Assembly: GCA_913009215.1 (NCBI GenBank)
Contig: CAJVXG010000031.1
Coordinates: 1 to 12,334 of the forward strand
Direction of reading: 5' to 3'
DNA from: an uncultured Gammaproteobacteria bacterium
Lineage (GTDB): Bacteria > Pseudomonadota > Gammaproteobacteria > Acidiferrobacterales > CAJVXG01
DNA: 12,334 bases
Of the stretch, positions 1 to 6,570 are shown piece after piece. The notes beneath the pieces were generated by a model. It ran no database searches and had not been told where the DNA came from. It was given only the letters and a program-made list of their open reading frames with translations. The translations under genes and the position numbers were made by a program. Every line of letters starts with the position of its first letter. The stretch's first letter is position 1.

Positions 1-3
1 AAT

Positions 4-88
4 TGGTGCCGAAGGCGGGACTCGAACCCGCACGGCTCGCGCCACCGCCCCCTCAAGACGACGTGTCTACCAGTTCCACCACTTCGGC
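4..88 (-). tRNA. leuU: tRNA-Leu (anticodon GAG), CCA encoded
   Basis: Read on the minus strand this folds as a class II (long variable arm) tRNA of 85 bases. The acceptor stem is GCCGAAG/CTTCGGC, followed by discriminator A and an encoded CCA at 6-4. The anticodon stem TCGTC/GGCGG encloses the loop TTGAGGG, whose central GAG is the anticodon for CUC/CUU leucine codons. The variable arm TGGC-GCGA-GCCG and the T arm GCGGG-TTCGAGT-CCCGC are both well formed. It starts 19 bases after the secG stop with no terminator between, so it is probably processed from the secG transcript. A leucine GAG tRNA directly after secG is also the E. coli arrangement (secG-leuU). Cloverleaf checked by eye only. Confidence 0.97.
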
Positions 89-107
89 CGTGTGATTGCT
101 TAGCGTG

Positions 108-482
108 TTATTCCGGAATAACCGGTACACCCTTGGTTGATGCTTTCTTTTTCTTCGATGTCGAGGCTTTCTTTTTGGCCCCCTTCCCTGCAACCTTGGG
201 CTTTTCGACTTCCCTGGTTATAAGCTTGTCCGTGACACTGCCCGGCCCGATCTGCCGCGCATTCAATACCATAAGACCAATGTTGGTCACAAAGAAAATA
301 ATGGCCAGAACCGCCGTAGTGCGGGTCATGAAGTTGGCCGAACCCTTGCTGCCAAACAGGCTGGTGGAACCGCCACCGCCAAGCATGGCGCCCATGTCAG
401 CGGCCTTGCTTTGCTGTAATAACACCAGCGCAACAATTGCTATGGCGATGATCACATCCAGAATTATTAATAGCTCATTCAT
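108..482 (-). CDS. secG: Preprotein translocase subunit SecG
   Basis: Small inner-membrane subunit of the SecYEG channel, which assists SecA-driven protein export. The 124 residues show two membrane helices (about 3-22 and 54-74). Between them is the cytoplasmic loop QQSKAADMGAMLGGGGS followed by SLFGSKGSANF, typical of SecG. The C-terminal tail (about 93-124) is rich in Lys, Ser, Thr and Ala and makes the protein slightly longer than E. coli SecG (110 residues). Within the tail KKKAST occurs twice (103-108 and 111-116). The ATG start has a GGGAG ribosome binding site 6 bases upstream. The gene begins 12 bases after the tpiA stop and ends 19 bases before tRNA-Leu, so it sits inside a transcription unit. 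The family assignment is firm; the tail is a lineage-specific extension of no known function. Confidence 0.96.
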   Translation of the reverse strand: MNELLIILDVIIAIAIVALVLLQQSKAADMGAMLGGGGSTSLFGSKGSANFMTRTTAVLAIIFFVTNIGLMVLNARQIGPGSVTDKLITREVEKPKVAGKGAKKKASTSKKKKASTKGVPVIPE

Positions 483-494
483 AACAACTCCCGT

Positions 495-1244
495 TTACGC
501 TGCCGCGTTACAAATCTTCAGAAACTCATCGGCCTTCAGGGAAGCGCCGCCAATAAGACCGCCATCAATATCGTCCTGGGAGATCAGCTCATTGGCATTG
601 CCGCCGTTCATGCTGCCGCCGTAAAGAATGCGCAAATCGCTGGCGATGCCGTCGGACAGGGCCGCCAGTTTTTCGCGAATAAAACGATGCACATCCTGGG
701 CCTGTTCCGGGGTCGCGGTCTTGCCAGTGCCAATGGCCCAGACCGGTTCATAGGCAATGACAGAATTCTCGAAGGCGCCTATACCATGGGTGTCCAGTAC
801 CGCATCCAGTTGCCGCGCGACCACGGCCTCGGTATTGCCGGACTCGCGTTCTTGCAGAATCTCACCAATACAGAGGATAGGCATCAGGCCGGCCTGCTGC
901 GCCACGCCAAACTTCTGCGCCACCAGGGCATCGTCTTCCCCATACAGGGTGCGACGCTCGGAATGACCGACAAGCACATAGGTACAACCGTAATCTTTCA
1001 GCATGCCACCGGAGATCTCGCCGGTGAAGGCGCCGGACTCGTTGGCATTCAGATTCTGACCACCCCAGGCGACCTTGCTGCCAGCCAGTTTTTCCGCGGC
1101 CAACGGGATCAGTATCGCCGGCGGGCAAACGGCGATATCGCTGACGGCAGCATCGGCACCGGCCAATATGCCCTTCAGCAAGGCCGAAGACGCTTCTTTG
1201 CTACCGTTCATTTTCCAATTGCCAGCTACCAGGGGACGACGCAT
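495..1244 (-). CDS. tpiA: Triosephosphate isomerase
   Basis: Glycolytic and gluconeogenic enzyme that interconverts dihydroxyacetone phosphate and glyceraldehyde 3-phosphate in the cytoplasm. It has 249 residues, the usual length for a single (beta/alpha)8 barrel. Visible catalytic residues are N9 and K11 in GNWKMN, H94 in VGHSERR and E166 in AYEPVWAIGTG. The flexible phosphate lid starts at P167, and the phosphate-binding YGGSMNGGNA and GGLIGGASL segments lie near the C-terminus. The ATG start has AGGAG 9 bases upstream. It lies between glmM (99-base gap) and secG (12-base gap), as in Pseudomonas-type genomes; E. coli has tpiA elsewhere. The upstream gap carries a possible promoter, so tpiA-secG-tRNA may be partly expressed independently of glmM. 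Confidence 0.98.
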   Translation of the reverse strand: MRRPLVAGNWKMNGSKEASSALLKGILAGADAAVSDIAVCPPAILIPLAAEKLAGSKVAWGGQNLNANESGAFTGEISGGMLKDYGCTYVLVGHSERRTLYGEDDALVAQKFGVAQQAGLMPILCIGEILQERESGNTEAVVARQLDAVLDTHGIGAFENSVIAYEPVWAIGTGKTATPEQAQDVHRFIREKLAALSDGIASDLRILYGGSMNGGNANELISQDDIDGGLIGGASLKADEFLKICNAAA

Positions 1245-1289
1245 ATTCTTTTACTCCTAAATAATCTGTTCTCTACCAAAACGGGCGGG

Positions 1290-1318
1290 ATGTTACCGGC
1301 CATGCCCGAATAAAGCAA
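1290..1318 (-). promoter_or_regulatory. Possible sigma-70 promoter for tpiA-secG-tRNA
   Basis: In the 99-base glmM-tpiA gap, the minus strand has TTGCTT (1318-1313) and TAACAT (1295-1290) exactly 17 bases apart. Each matches the -35 and -10 consensus at 4 of 6 positions, and the -10 lies about 45 bases before the tpiA ATG. The gap also holds a weak 5-bp stem (CGGGC/GCCCG, 1282-1308) followed by four U in the RNA, overlapping the candidate. Matches of this quality arise by chance fairly often, so this is a suggestion only. Confidence 0.28.
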
Positions 1319-1343
1319 CGAAATCGGTGGGACGTACCGGCTT

Positions 1344-2708
1344 TTATGTAGTTTCCGAGGCCGCCTTCACGGTATCGGCCAGTTGCTGGCTGAGGCGCTG
1401 CACCTGTTCCCAGTTCTGGCCCTCGACCATGACCCGGATTACCGGCTCGGTGCCGGAGGCACGTAATACCACGCGACCATAATCAGCCAGTTCGCTCTCA
1501 ACGGCCGCCACGGCCTGTTGCACTTGTTGCGAGGACTGGATATCGCTCTGGCCATTGTCCTGCTCGGCAATACGAACATTGATCATGCTTTGCGGATAAA
1601 TCTCGAGACCCTGCTTCAACTGCGCCAGCGTCTTGTCGCTGGCCAACATCGCCGCCAACACCTGCAAGGCGGTAACAATGCCGTCGCCGGTGGTGCTCTT
1701 GTCCAGGCATAGTACGTGGCCGGAGGTCTCGCCACCAAGCTCCCAGCCTTCTTCATGCAGCATGGCCAAAACATAGCGATCCCCGACCATGGCGCGCTTG
1801 AACGGAATGCCCTTTTGCTTGCAGGCCAGCTCCAGACCAAGATTGCTCATCAGGGTGCCAACGATTCCGCCTTTCAGCTGGCCCTGTTGTTGCTTGGCCG
1901 ACCCTATTATATAAAGTAGCTGGTCGCCATCAAGCACGGCGCCATCGGCATCGACCATGATCAGGCGATCGCCATCGCCATCGAGGGCAATACCCAGGTC
2001 GGCCTGCTCTTCCCGCACTACTCTTTGCAATCGCTTCGGGTGAGTGGAACCGCATTCCTTGTTGATATTAAAACCATCCGGTTCATTGGCAATAATAACG
2101 ACATCGGCGCCGAGCTCACCAAAGACGTGTGGCGCCACCTGATAGGCGGCGCCATTGGCGCAATCGATGACGATCTTCAGGTGACTCAAATCCTGTCCGA
2201 ACGGGAAGGTACTCTTGCAATACTCGACGTAACGACCACCGGCATCGGGGTAACCCTTGACCTTGCCAAAGGCATCGGAGGCCACCGTCTGCATCGGTTG
2301 CTGCATCGCCTCTTCAATGGCGAGTTCGACATCGTCTGGCAATTTAGCGCCGTCGGAGGAAAAAAACTTGATGCCGTTGTCCTGGTAGGGATTATGCGAA
2401 GCGCTGATGACAATACCGGCACAGGCACGCGCCGTGCGTGTCAGATAAGCAATCGCGGGTGTAGGCATGGGACCGAGCAAGCGAATATTAACACCGGCGG
2501 CCGACAGGCCGCATTCCAGCGCCGACTCCAGCAGGTAACCGGAGACACGGGTGTCCTTGCCGATCAGAATCTTGCTCTTGGCCTTATGGTTCAGGCGGCT
2601 CAGTACCGTGCCAGCGGCCCAACCCAACTTTAAAACGGTTTCCGGCGTAATGGGCTCGACACCCACCTCGCCTCGAATGCCATCGGTTCCAAAATATCGC
2701 TTCGCCAT
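1344..2708 (-). CDS. glmM: Phosphoglucosamine mutase
   Basis: Converts glucosamine 6-phosphate to glucosamine 1-phosphate, the step before GlmU in UDP-GlcNAc synthesis for peptidoglycan and LPS. The 454 residues cover all four alpha-D-phosphohexomutase domains. The N-terminal signature RYFGTDGIRG is at 4-13. The phosphoserine loop ISASHNP is at 101-107, with S104 the likely phosphorylated residue. The metal-binding DGDGDR is at 243-248, the sugar-binding GETSGH at 326-331 and the phosphate-binding RASGTEP at 416-422. The ATG lies 4 bases after the folP stop, and its ribosome binding site GGAGG is inside the last folP codons, so translation is probably coupled to folP. The folP-glmM pairing is standard in Gammaproteobacteria. 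Nothing is missing or broken. Confidence 0.98.
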   Translation of the reverse strand: MAKRYFGTDGIRGEVGVEPITPETVLKLGWAAGTVLSRLNHKAKSKILIGKDTRVSGYLLESALECGLSAAGVNIRLLGPMPTPAIAYLTRTARACAGIVISASHNPYQDNGIKFFSSDGAKLPDDVELAIEEAMQQPMQTVASDAFGKVKGYPDAGGRYVEYCKSTFPFGQDLSHLKIVIDCANGAAYQVAPHVFGELGADVVIIANEPDGFNINKECGSTHPKRLQRVVREEQADLGIALDGDGDRLIMVDADGAVLDGDQLLYIIGSAKQQQGQLKGGIVGTLMSNLGLELACKQKGIPFKRAMVGDRYVLAMLHEEGWELGGETSGHVLCLDKSTTGDGIVTALQVLAAMLASDKTLAQLKQGLEIYPQSMINVRIAEQDNGQSDIQSSQQVQQAVAAVESELADYGRVVLRASGTEPVIRVMVEGQNWEQVQRLSQQLADTVKAASETT

Positions 2709-2712
2709 GTCC

Positions 2713-3549
2713 TTAATCCTCCGCTCCAGTCTGGCTTACTGCTTCCATCATCCGAATCGCCTGTCGGTGCGGTGCGACGTCGTGCACCCGGACAATACTA
2801 GCGCCGTTTTGCACCGCCAGCAGGGCCAGGGTAACACTGGCGTGCAGTCGCTGTTGCAACGGCAATCCTGTTACTTCTTCAATCATAGACTTGCGGGACA
2901 CCCCGATCAAAATTGGCCGGCCCAGTGATTGCAACTGCGCCAGACCCCTCAATAAGGCAAAATTATGCCCTAATGCCTTACCAAAACCAAAACCCGGGTC
3001 AACAATAAGCTTATTCCCGGCAATTCCGGCCTCTGCTGCGGCCTCAATGCGCCCAGCGAGGAAGTCGCGCACTTCCTGCACCACGTTCCGGTACTTGGGC
3101 GCCTGTTGCATAGTGCGGGGCTTACCCTGCATATGCATCAGGCACACCGGCACATCGAGCTCGGCAGCCACCTGTAGTGCACCGTCTTCACGCAGGGCCC
3201 GGACATCGTTAATGAGGCTGGCGCCGGCAGCAACCGCGGCCCGCATGACCTCCGCCTTGGAGGTGTCAATGGAAATGGAAATCGCACTCTCACCATGAAT
3301 ACGTTCTATCACCGGAATGACGCGGTCCAGTTCTTGCTGTACCGATACCGCCTTGGCGCCAGGGCGGGTGGACTCACCACCGACATCGATGATGTCGGCG
3401 CCCTCCCCGATCATCGTCATCGCCTGGTGCAAGGCATCATCGACCCGGAGGTGCTGTCCTCCATCGGAGAAGGAATCCGGAGTCACGTTGAGGATACCCA
3501 TGATGGCAACGCCATCGGCAGGCAACAGCAACTCGCACCTTTCCGTCAT
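2713..3549 (-). CDS. folP: Dihydropteroate synthase
   Basis: Condenses 7,8-dihydropterin pyrophosphate with p-aminobenzoate to dihydropteroate in folate synthesis; the target of sulfonamides. The 278 residues form one TIM barrel. Motifs in order: ILNVTPDSFSDGG (19-31, Mg-binding N21), GGESTRPGA (57-65, the flexible loop), D95 in SIDTSK, NDV (114-116), DPGFGFGK (184-191), SRKS (218-221, K220) and RVHD (254-257). These lie within one residue of E. coli numbering. The ATG is 15 bases after the ftsH stop, and that gap (TTTTCTTTTTCCGCA in the RNA sense) has no Shine-Dalgarno sequence. Translation probably depends on ribosomes finishing ftsH. The next internal Met (M17) directly precedes the core, but an N-terminal lead-in of this size is normal, so the upstream ATG is preferred. 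Confidence 0.97.
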   Translation of the reverse strand: MTERCELLLPADGVAIMGILNVTPDSFSDGGQHLRVDDALHQAMTMIGEGADIIDVGGESTRPGAKAVSVQQELDRVIPVIERIHGESAISISIDTSKAEVMRAAVAAGASLINDVRALREDGALQVAAELDVPVCLMHMQGKPRTMQQAPKYRNVVQEVRDFLAGRIEAAAEAGIAGNKLIVDPGFGFGKALGHNFALLRGLAQLQSLGRPILIGVSRKSMIEEVTGLPLQQRLHASVTLALLAVQNGASIVRVHDVAPHRQAIRMMEAVSQTGAED

Positions 3550-3564
3550 TGCGGAAAAAGAAAA

Positions 3565-5484
3565 TTAATGTTCGCCGGCCGGCTTGTTGAGGCTGGGCTT
3601 GATTTTCGGTTTACTGGGTTTACCACTATCGGCCTTGGCAGAATCTCCGGCGTCACCCGTGTCTTCCGGTGGGCGTGGGGGCTTGCCAGCCATAATGTCG
3701 CCAATCTGATCGGAATCAAGGGTCTCCCATTCCAGCAGGGTCTGGGCCATGGTTTCAACCTTGTCACGGTGTTCTTCGATGGTCTTGCGGGCACGGGCAT
3801 ATTGTTCATCGATGATACGGCGAATTTCCTTATCCACCAGTTCCGCAGTGGAATCACTCAAATTTTTATGCGTAGTAACATCGCGACCCAGGAACACTTC
3901 GCTTTCGTTGTCGCCATAAACCCGGGTACCGAGAATGTCGCTCATGCCCCAACGTGTGACCATACTACGCGCCAGTTCGGTAGCACGCTCAAAATCATTC
4001 GCCGCCCCGGTGGTCATCTGGTTCATGAACACCTCTTCGGCAATACGGCCACCCATGAGCACGGCGATGGTCGACAACAGGGTGTCCCGGCTATGGCTAT
4101 AACGATCTTCTTCCGGTAACTGCATGGTGACACCGAGGGCGCTACCACGCGGGATAATGGTGACCTTGTGCACCGGATCAGTATTCGGCAGGGTTTTCGC
4201 CACCACGGTATGGCCGGATTCGTGGTAAGCGGTGTTCTTACGTTCGTCCTCGGGCATAACGATGGAACGCCGCTCGGCACCCATGATGATTTTATCTTTC
4301 GCCAGCTCAAAATCTTCCATATCCACCATGCGCTTGTTGGCGCGGGCGGCAAACAACGCCGATTCGTTCACGAGGTTGGCCAAATCGGCACCGGAAAATC
4401 CCGGGGTACCGCGGGCAATGATATTCACATCGACATCATCGTCCACGGGTACTTTACGCATATGGACCTTGAGGATTTGTGCGCGGCCACGGATGTCCGG
4501 CAGCGGTACATAGACCTGACGATCAAAGCGTCCAGGGCGCAACAGCGCCGGGTCGAGTACATCCGGCCGGTTGGTCGCCGCAATAACAATGACGCCCTCG
4601 TTGCCCTCAAAGCCGTCCATCTCCACTAACAACTGGTTCAGGGTTTGTTCGCGCTCGTCGTGACCACCACCAAAACCGGCGCCACGCTGACGACCAACGG
4701 CGTCGATCTCGTCGATAAAAATAATGCAAGGCGCATGTTTCTTCGCCTGCTCAAACATGTCGCGCACGCGCGAGGCGCCAACACCGACAAACATCTCGAC
4801 AAAATCGGAACCGGCAATGGAAAAGAACGGCACCTTGGCTTCACCGGCAATGGCCTTGGCCAACAAGGTCTTACCGGTACCCGGTCTACCGGTCATCATG
4901 ACACCGCGCGGGATATGGCCGCCCAGTTTCTGAAAGCGTGACGGATCGCGCAGGAACTCAATCAGCTCACCGACTTCTTCCTTGGCTTCCTGAATACCGG
5001 CAACGTCGTCAAAGGTCACACGGTTTTGCTCCTCGGTGAGCATGCGCGCCTTGGATTTACCAAAACTCATGGCGCCACGACCGCCGCCACCGCCCTGCAT
5101 CTGCCGCATCATAAACAGCCAGAAAGCAATCAGAATAATGATCGGGCCCCAGCTGTAAAGAAAGGTCATGATGACGGATGGCCTTTCCGGTGGCAGGCCC
5201 TTAACCTTAACCTTGTACTTTTCCAGCAAGGCCAGCATAGGAGAATTGGTGGATTCCGGATTATAGGTACTGAACTGCTTTCCGGATTTCTTCAGCGTAC
5301 CGCTAATCTCGCGAATATTCTTGATAGTAACGTCCTGGACCCGGCCGTTCTGGACCAGATTACGGAATTGAGTGTAATCAATCTCCAGGACCTGCGAGGG
5401 CCGGTTGGTCAGCTGGCTGAACACGGACATAAAAACAATGGCCACGATAAGCCACAACAATATATTTTTTGTGAGATTACTCAA
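3565..5484 (-). CDS. ftsH: ATP-dependent zinc metalloprotease FtsH (TTG start)
   Basis: Hexameric inner-membrane AAA+ protease that degrades misfolded membrane proteins and, in E. coli, RpoH and LpxC. The 639 residues show a membrane helix at about 8-24, a periplasmic domain, a second helix at about 104-126 and a Gly-rich linker. The AAA module has Walker A at 199-206, the pore motif FVG at 232-234, Walker B IIFIDEID at 254-261 and ATNRPDVLDPALLRPGRFDR (303-322) with the arginine fingers. The protease has HESGH (421-425) and D497 as zinc ligands. The charged, Pro-rich tail from about 601 is typical. The start is TTG: a GAGGA ribosome binding site precedes it by 5 bases, and no ATG, GTG or TTG exists upstream in frame before a stop. 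The next Met (M19) would cut the first helix. Oddity: Walker A reads GRPGTGKT, with R200 where this family normally has Pro. Confidence 0.97.
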   Translation of the reverse strand: MSNLTKNILLWLIVAIVFMSVFSQLTNRPSQVLEIDYTQFRNLVQNGRVQDVTIKNIREISGTLKKSGKQFSTYNPESTNSPMLALLEKYKVKVKGLPPERPSVIMTFLYSWGPIIILIAFWLFMMRQMQGGGGGRGAMSFGKSKARMLTEEQNRVTFDDVAGIQEAKEEVGELIEFLRDPSRFQKLGGHIPRGVMMTGRPGTGKTLLAKAIAGEAKVPFFSIAGSDFVEMFVGVGASRVRDMFEQAKKHAPCIIFIDEIDAVGRQRGAGFGGGHDEREQTLNQLLVEMDGFEGNEGVIVIAATNRPDVLDPALLRPGRFDRQVYVPLPDIRGRAQILKVHMRKVPVDDDVDVNIIARGTPGFSGADLANLVNESALFAARANKRMVDMEDFELAKDKIIMGAERRSIVMPEDERKNTAYHESGHTVVAKTLPNTDPVHKVTIIPRGSALGVTMQLPEEDRYSHSRDTLLSTIAVLMGGRIAEEVFMNQMTTGAANDFERATELARSMVTRWGMSDILGTRVYGDNESEVFLGRDVTTHKNLSDSTAELVDKEIRRIIDEQYARARKTIEEHRDKVETMAQTLLEWETLDSDQIGDIMAGKPPRPPEDTGDAGDSAKADSGKPSKPKIKPSLNKPAGEH

Positions 5485-5499
5485 AATTATCCTCGGTTC

Positions 5500-5515
5500 A
5501 CCCTGGTCACAGGGC
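5500..5515 (-). promoter_or_regulatory. Small hairpin just before the ftsH ribosome binding site
   Basis: In the RNA sense CCCTG-TGAC-CAGGG forms a 5-bp stem with a four-base loop, and a G-U pair can extend it by one. It ends a few bases before the ftsH GAGGA ribosome binding site. It has no U tract, so it is not a terminator. It could influence initiation at the TTG start, but a stem this short may be incidental. Confidence 0.35.
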
Positions 5516-5542
5516 TGTTCCTGCTCCTGTTGGTTATTGTCC

Positions 5543-5569
5543 TATGCCTGTTTCTATATAACAAGCATA
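5543..5569 (-). promoter_or_regulatory. 10-bp hairpin directly after the rlmE stop
   Basis: In the RNA sense TATGCTTGTT (5569-5560) pairs with AACAGGCATA (5552-5543) over ten positions, one of them G-U, around the seven-base loop ATATAGA. It begins two bases after the rlmE stop codon. It is followed by GGACAATAACC rather than a U tract, so intrinsic termination is unlikely. It could be an RNA processing or stability element separating rlmE from ftsH, or part of a structured ftsH leader. Function is inferred from position only. Confidence 0.5.
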
Positions 5570-5571
5570 TA

Positions 5572-6195
5572 TTAAGTACGCTGTAACCGCCTGCCCAACA
5601 TGTATATTTCCCGGCTTTTACTGCGCGAGGCCTTCGGCTTAATACTGCGCACCTCTTTAAATTGTTTGCGCATCTGTTGTAAAAAGCAGGTGTAATCCGA
5701 TCCCTGGAATACCTTTACTAAAAACACGCCTTTTTCATGCAGTACCTGTAGTGCAAAATCCATCGCCAACTCGGCCAACGCCATTACCTTTGCCTGATCC
5801 GCCAGCGCAATACCAGTAATATTGGGGGCCATGTCGGAAATTACAAGATCGACCGACTGGCCCTGCAAACGCTGTAATAGTAAGTCTAGTACACCCTGTT
5901 CCGTAAAATCACCCTGCAAACACTCGACACCGGGCAAAGGGTCTATGGTCAACAGATCCAGGGCCCAGAGTCGGCCGCGGGCACCCAGCTTTTTTTGTGC
6001 CAATTGCGACCAGCTGCCGGGGGCGGCGCCCAGGTCCACCACCACCTGTCCGGGTTTCAACAGGTGGTAACGCTGGTCGATCTCCTGTAATTTGTAGGCC
6101 GCACGGGAACGATAACCGTCCTTCCGGGCACGCCGGACATATTCGTCATCGACGTGTCTTTGGTACCAACGTTTGCTGTCTTTACCCTGCGCCAC
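5572..6195 (-). CDS. rlmE: 23S rRNA (uridine-2'-O-)-methyltransferase RlmE (RrmJ/FtsJ), GTG start
   Basis: Heat-shock-associated enzyme that methylates the ribose of U2552 (E. coli numbering) in 23S rRNA, late in 50S assembly, using S-adenosylmethionine. The 207 residues (209 in E. coli) form one Rossmann-type domain. The SAM-binding DLGAAPGSWSQ is at 54-64 and the catalytic tetrad K35, D121 (in SDMAPN), K161 (in VKVFQG) and E196 (in SREIY) is complete. The start is GTG at 6195-6193. No ATG lies upstream in frame in the short leader, and the N-terminus aligns with E. coli. The ribosome binding site is poor: AGGA lies about 14 bases from the start. It is the first gene of the rlmE-ftsH-folP-glmM series, divergent from yhbY. 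In E. coli the rrmJ-ftsH operon is sigma-32 controlled; I see no convincing sigma-32 site here. Confidence 0.97.
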   Translation of the reverse strand: MAQGKDSKRWYQRHVDDEYVRRARKDGYRSRAAYKLQEIDQRYHLLKPGQVVVDLGAAPGSWSQLAQKKLGARGRLWALDLLTIDPLPGVECLQGDFTEQGVLDLLLQRLQGQSVDLVISDMAPNITGIALADQAKVMALAELAMDFALQVLHEKGVFLVKVFQGSDYTCFLQQMRKQFKEVRSIKPKASRSKSREIYMLGRRLQRT

Positions 6196-6211
6196 GATAT
6201 TTTTATAAATC

Positions 6212-6224
6212 CTGTATGATACAG
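6212..6224. promoter_or_regulatory. Perfect 13-bp palindrome CTGTAT-G-ATACAG in the divergent gap
   Basis: Six-base arms around a single G, in the 75-base region between divergent rlmE and yhbY. The position, close to where a minus-strand promoter for rlmE would lie (TATCAT is read on the minus strand inside it), fits an operator or a short hairpin. The half-sites resemble the LexA half-site CTGT/ACAG, but their spacing is five bases instead of eight. No protein can be assigned. Confidence 0.4.
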
Positions 6225-6232
6225 ATCCGAAT

Positions 6233-6243
6233 CAGAATTTCTG
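6233..6243. promoter_or_regulatory. Perfect 11-bp palindrome CAGAA-T-TTCTG in the divergent gap
   Basis: A second odd-length palindrome, eight bases from the first one, in the same rlmE-yhbY intergenic region. Together they could form a regulator-binding region for the divergent pair, but short palindromes occur by chance and neither matches an operator I recognise. Confidence 0.3.
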
Positions 6244-6270
6244 CATACTTACCTTAGCACGGAACCCATT

Positions 6271-6570
6271 ATGGCCTTGACTGGGAAACAACGTCGTTAT
6301 TTGCGCGGGTTGGCGCACAACAAGCAACCGGTTCTGGCCATCGGCCATAATAACCTCAGCAAGGCCGTATTGGCCGAGCTTGAAATCGTACTAAATGATC
6401 ACGAGCTGATCAAAATCAAGCTGCCTGAAATAGACGCCAGGGCACGCAAGGCTCTGATTGAACAACTGTGTGCGGAATCGGGGGCCGGGTTTGTGCAACT
6501 GATTGGCCGGATTGCCGTGGTTTATCGACAGGGAGAAAAAAACCGGATCGAGCTGCCCGACCAGACCTAG
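6271..6570 (+). CDS. yhbY: Ribosome assembly RNA-binding protein YhbY (CRM domain)
   Basis: Small protein made of a single CRS1-YhbY (CRM) RNA-binding domain, associated with pre-50S particles in E. coli. The 99 residues align end to end with E. coli YhbY (97 residues), including KQRRYLRGLAH (6-16), the DHELIKIKL core strand (43-51), QLIG (76-79) and a basic end. It is the only plus-strand gene here. It is divergent from rlmE, with which it shares a role in large-subunit maturation, and convergent with greA. The ATG has only a weak GGAA 6 bases upstream. Oddity: the loop usually written GxxG in this family reads GHNN (25-28). The stop overlaps the greA stop in CTAG at 6567-6570, so no terminator fits between them. 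Confidence 0.95.
   Translation: MALTGKQRRYLRGLAHNKQPVLAIGHNNLSKAVLAELEIVLNDHELIKIKLPEIDARARKALIEQLCAESGAGFVQLIGRIAVVYRQGEKNRIELPDQT

Noticed and set aside
1278..1308. Terminator between glmM and tpiA
   Set aside because: The stem is only 5 bp with a 17-base loop and four U residues, too weak to call as an intrinsic terminator.
3295..4119. Plus-strand open frame (274 codons) opposite the folP start and the ftsH end
   Set aside because: Antisense to two conserved genes, no ribosome binding site and low-complexity composition. It is a shadow of the real genes.
5026..5586. Plus-strand open frame opposite the ftsH start and the rlmE-ftsH gap, with a hydrophobic end
   Set aside because: The hydrophobic stretch comes from the complement of the intergenic leader. 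No start signals, and ftsH reads cleanly on the other strand.
6212..6224. LexA (SOS) box
   Set aside because: A LexA box needs CTGT and ACAG eight bases apart. Here the spacing is five, so I list it only as an unassigned palindrome.
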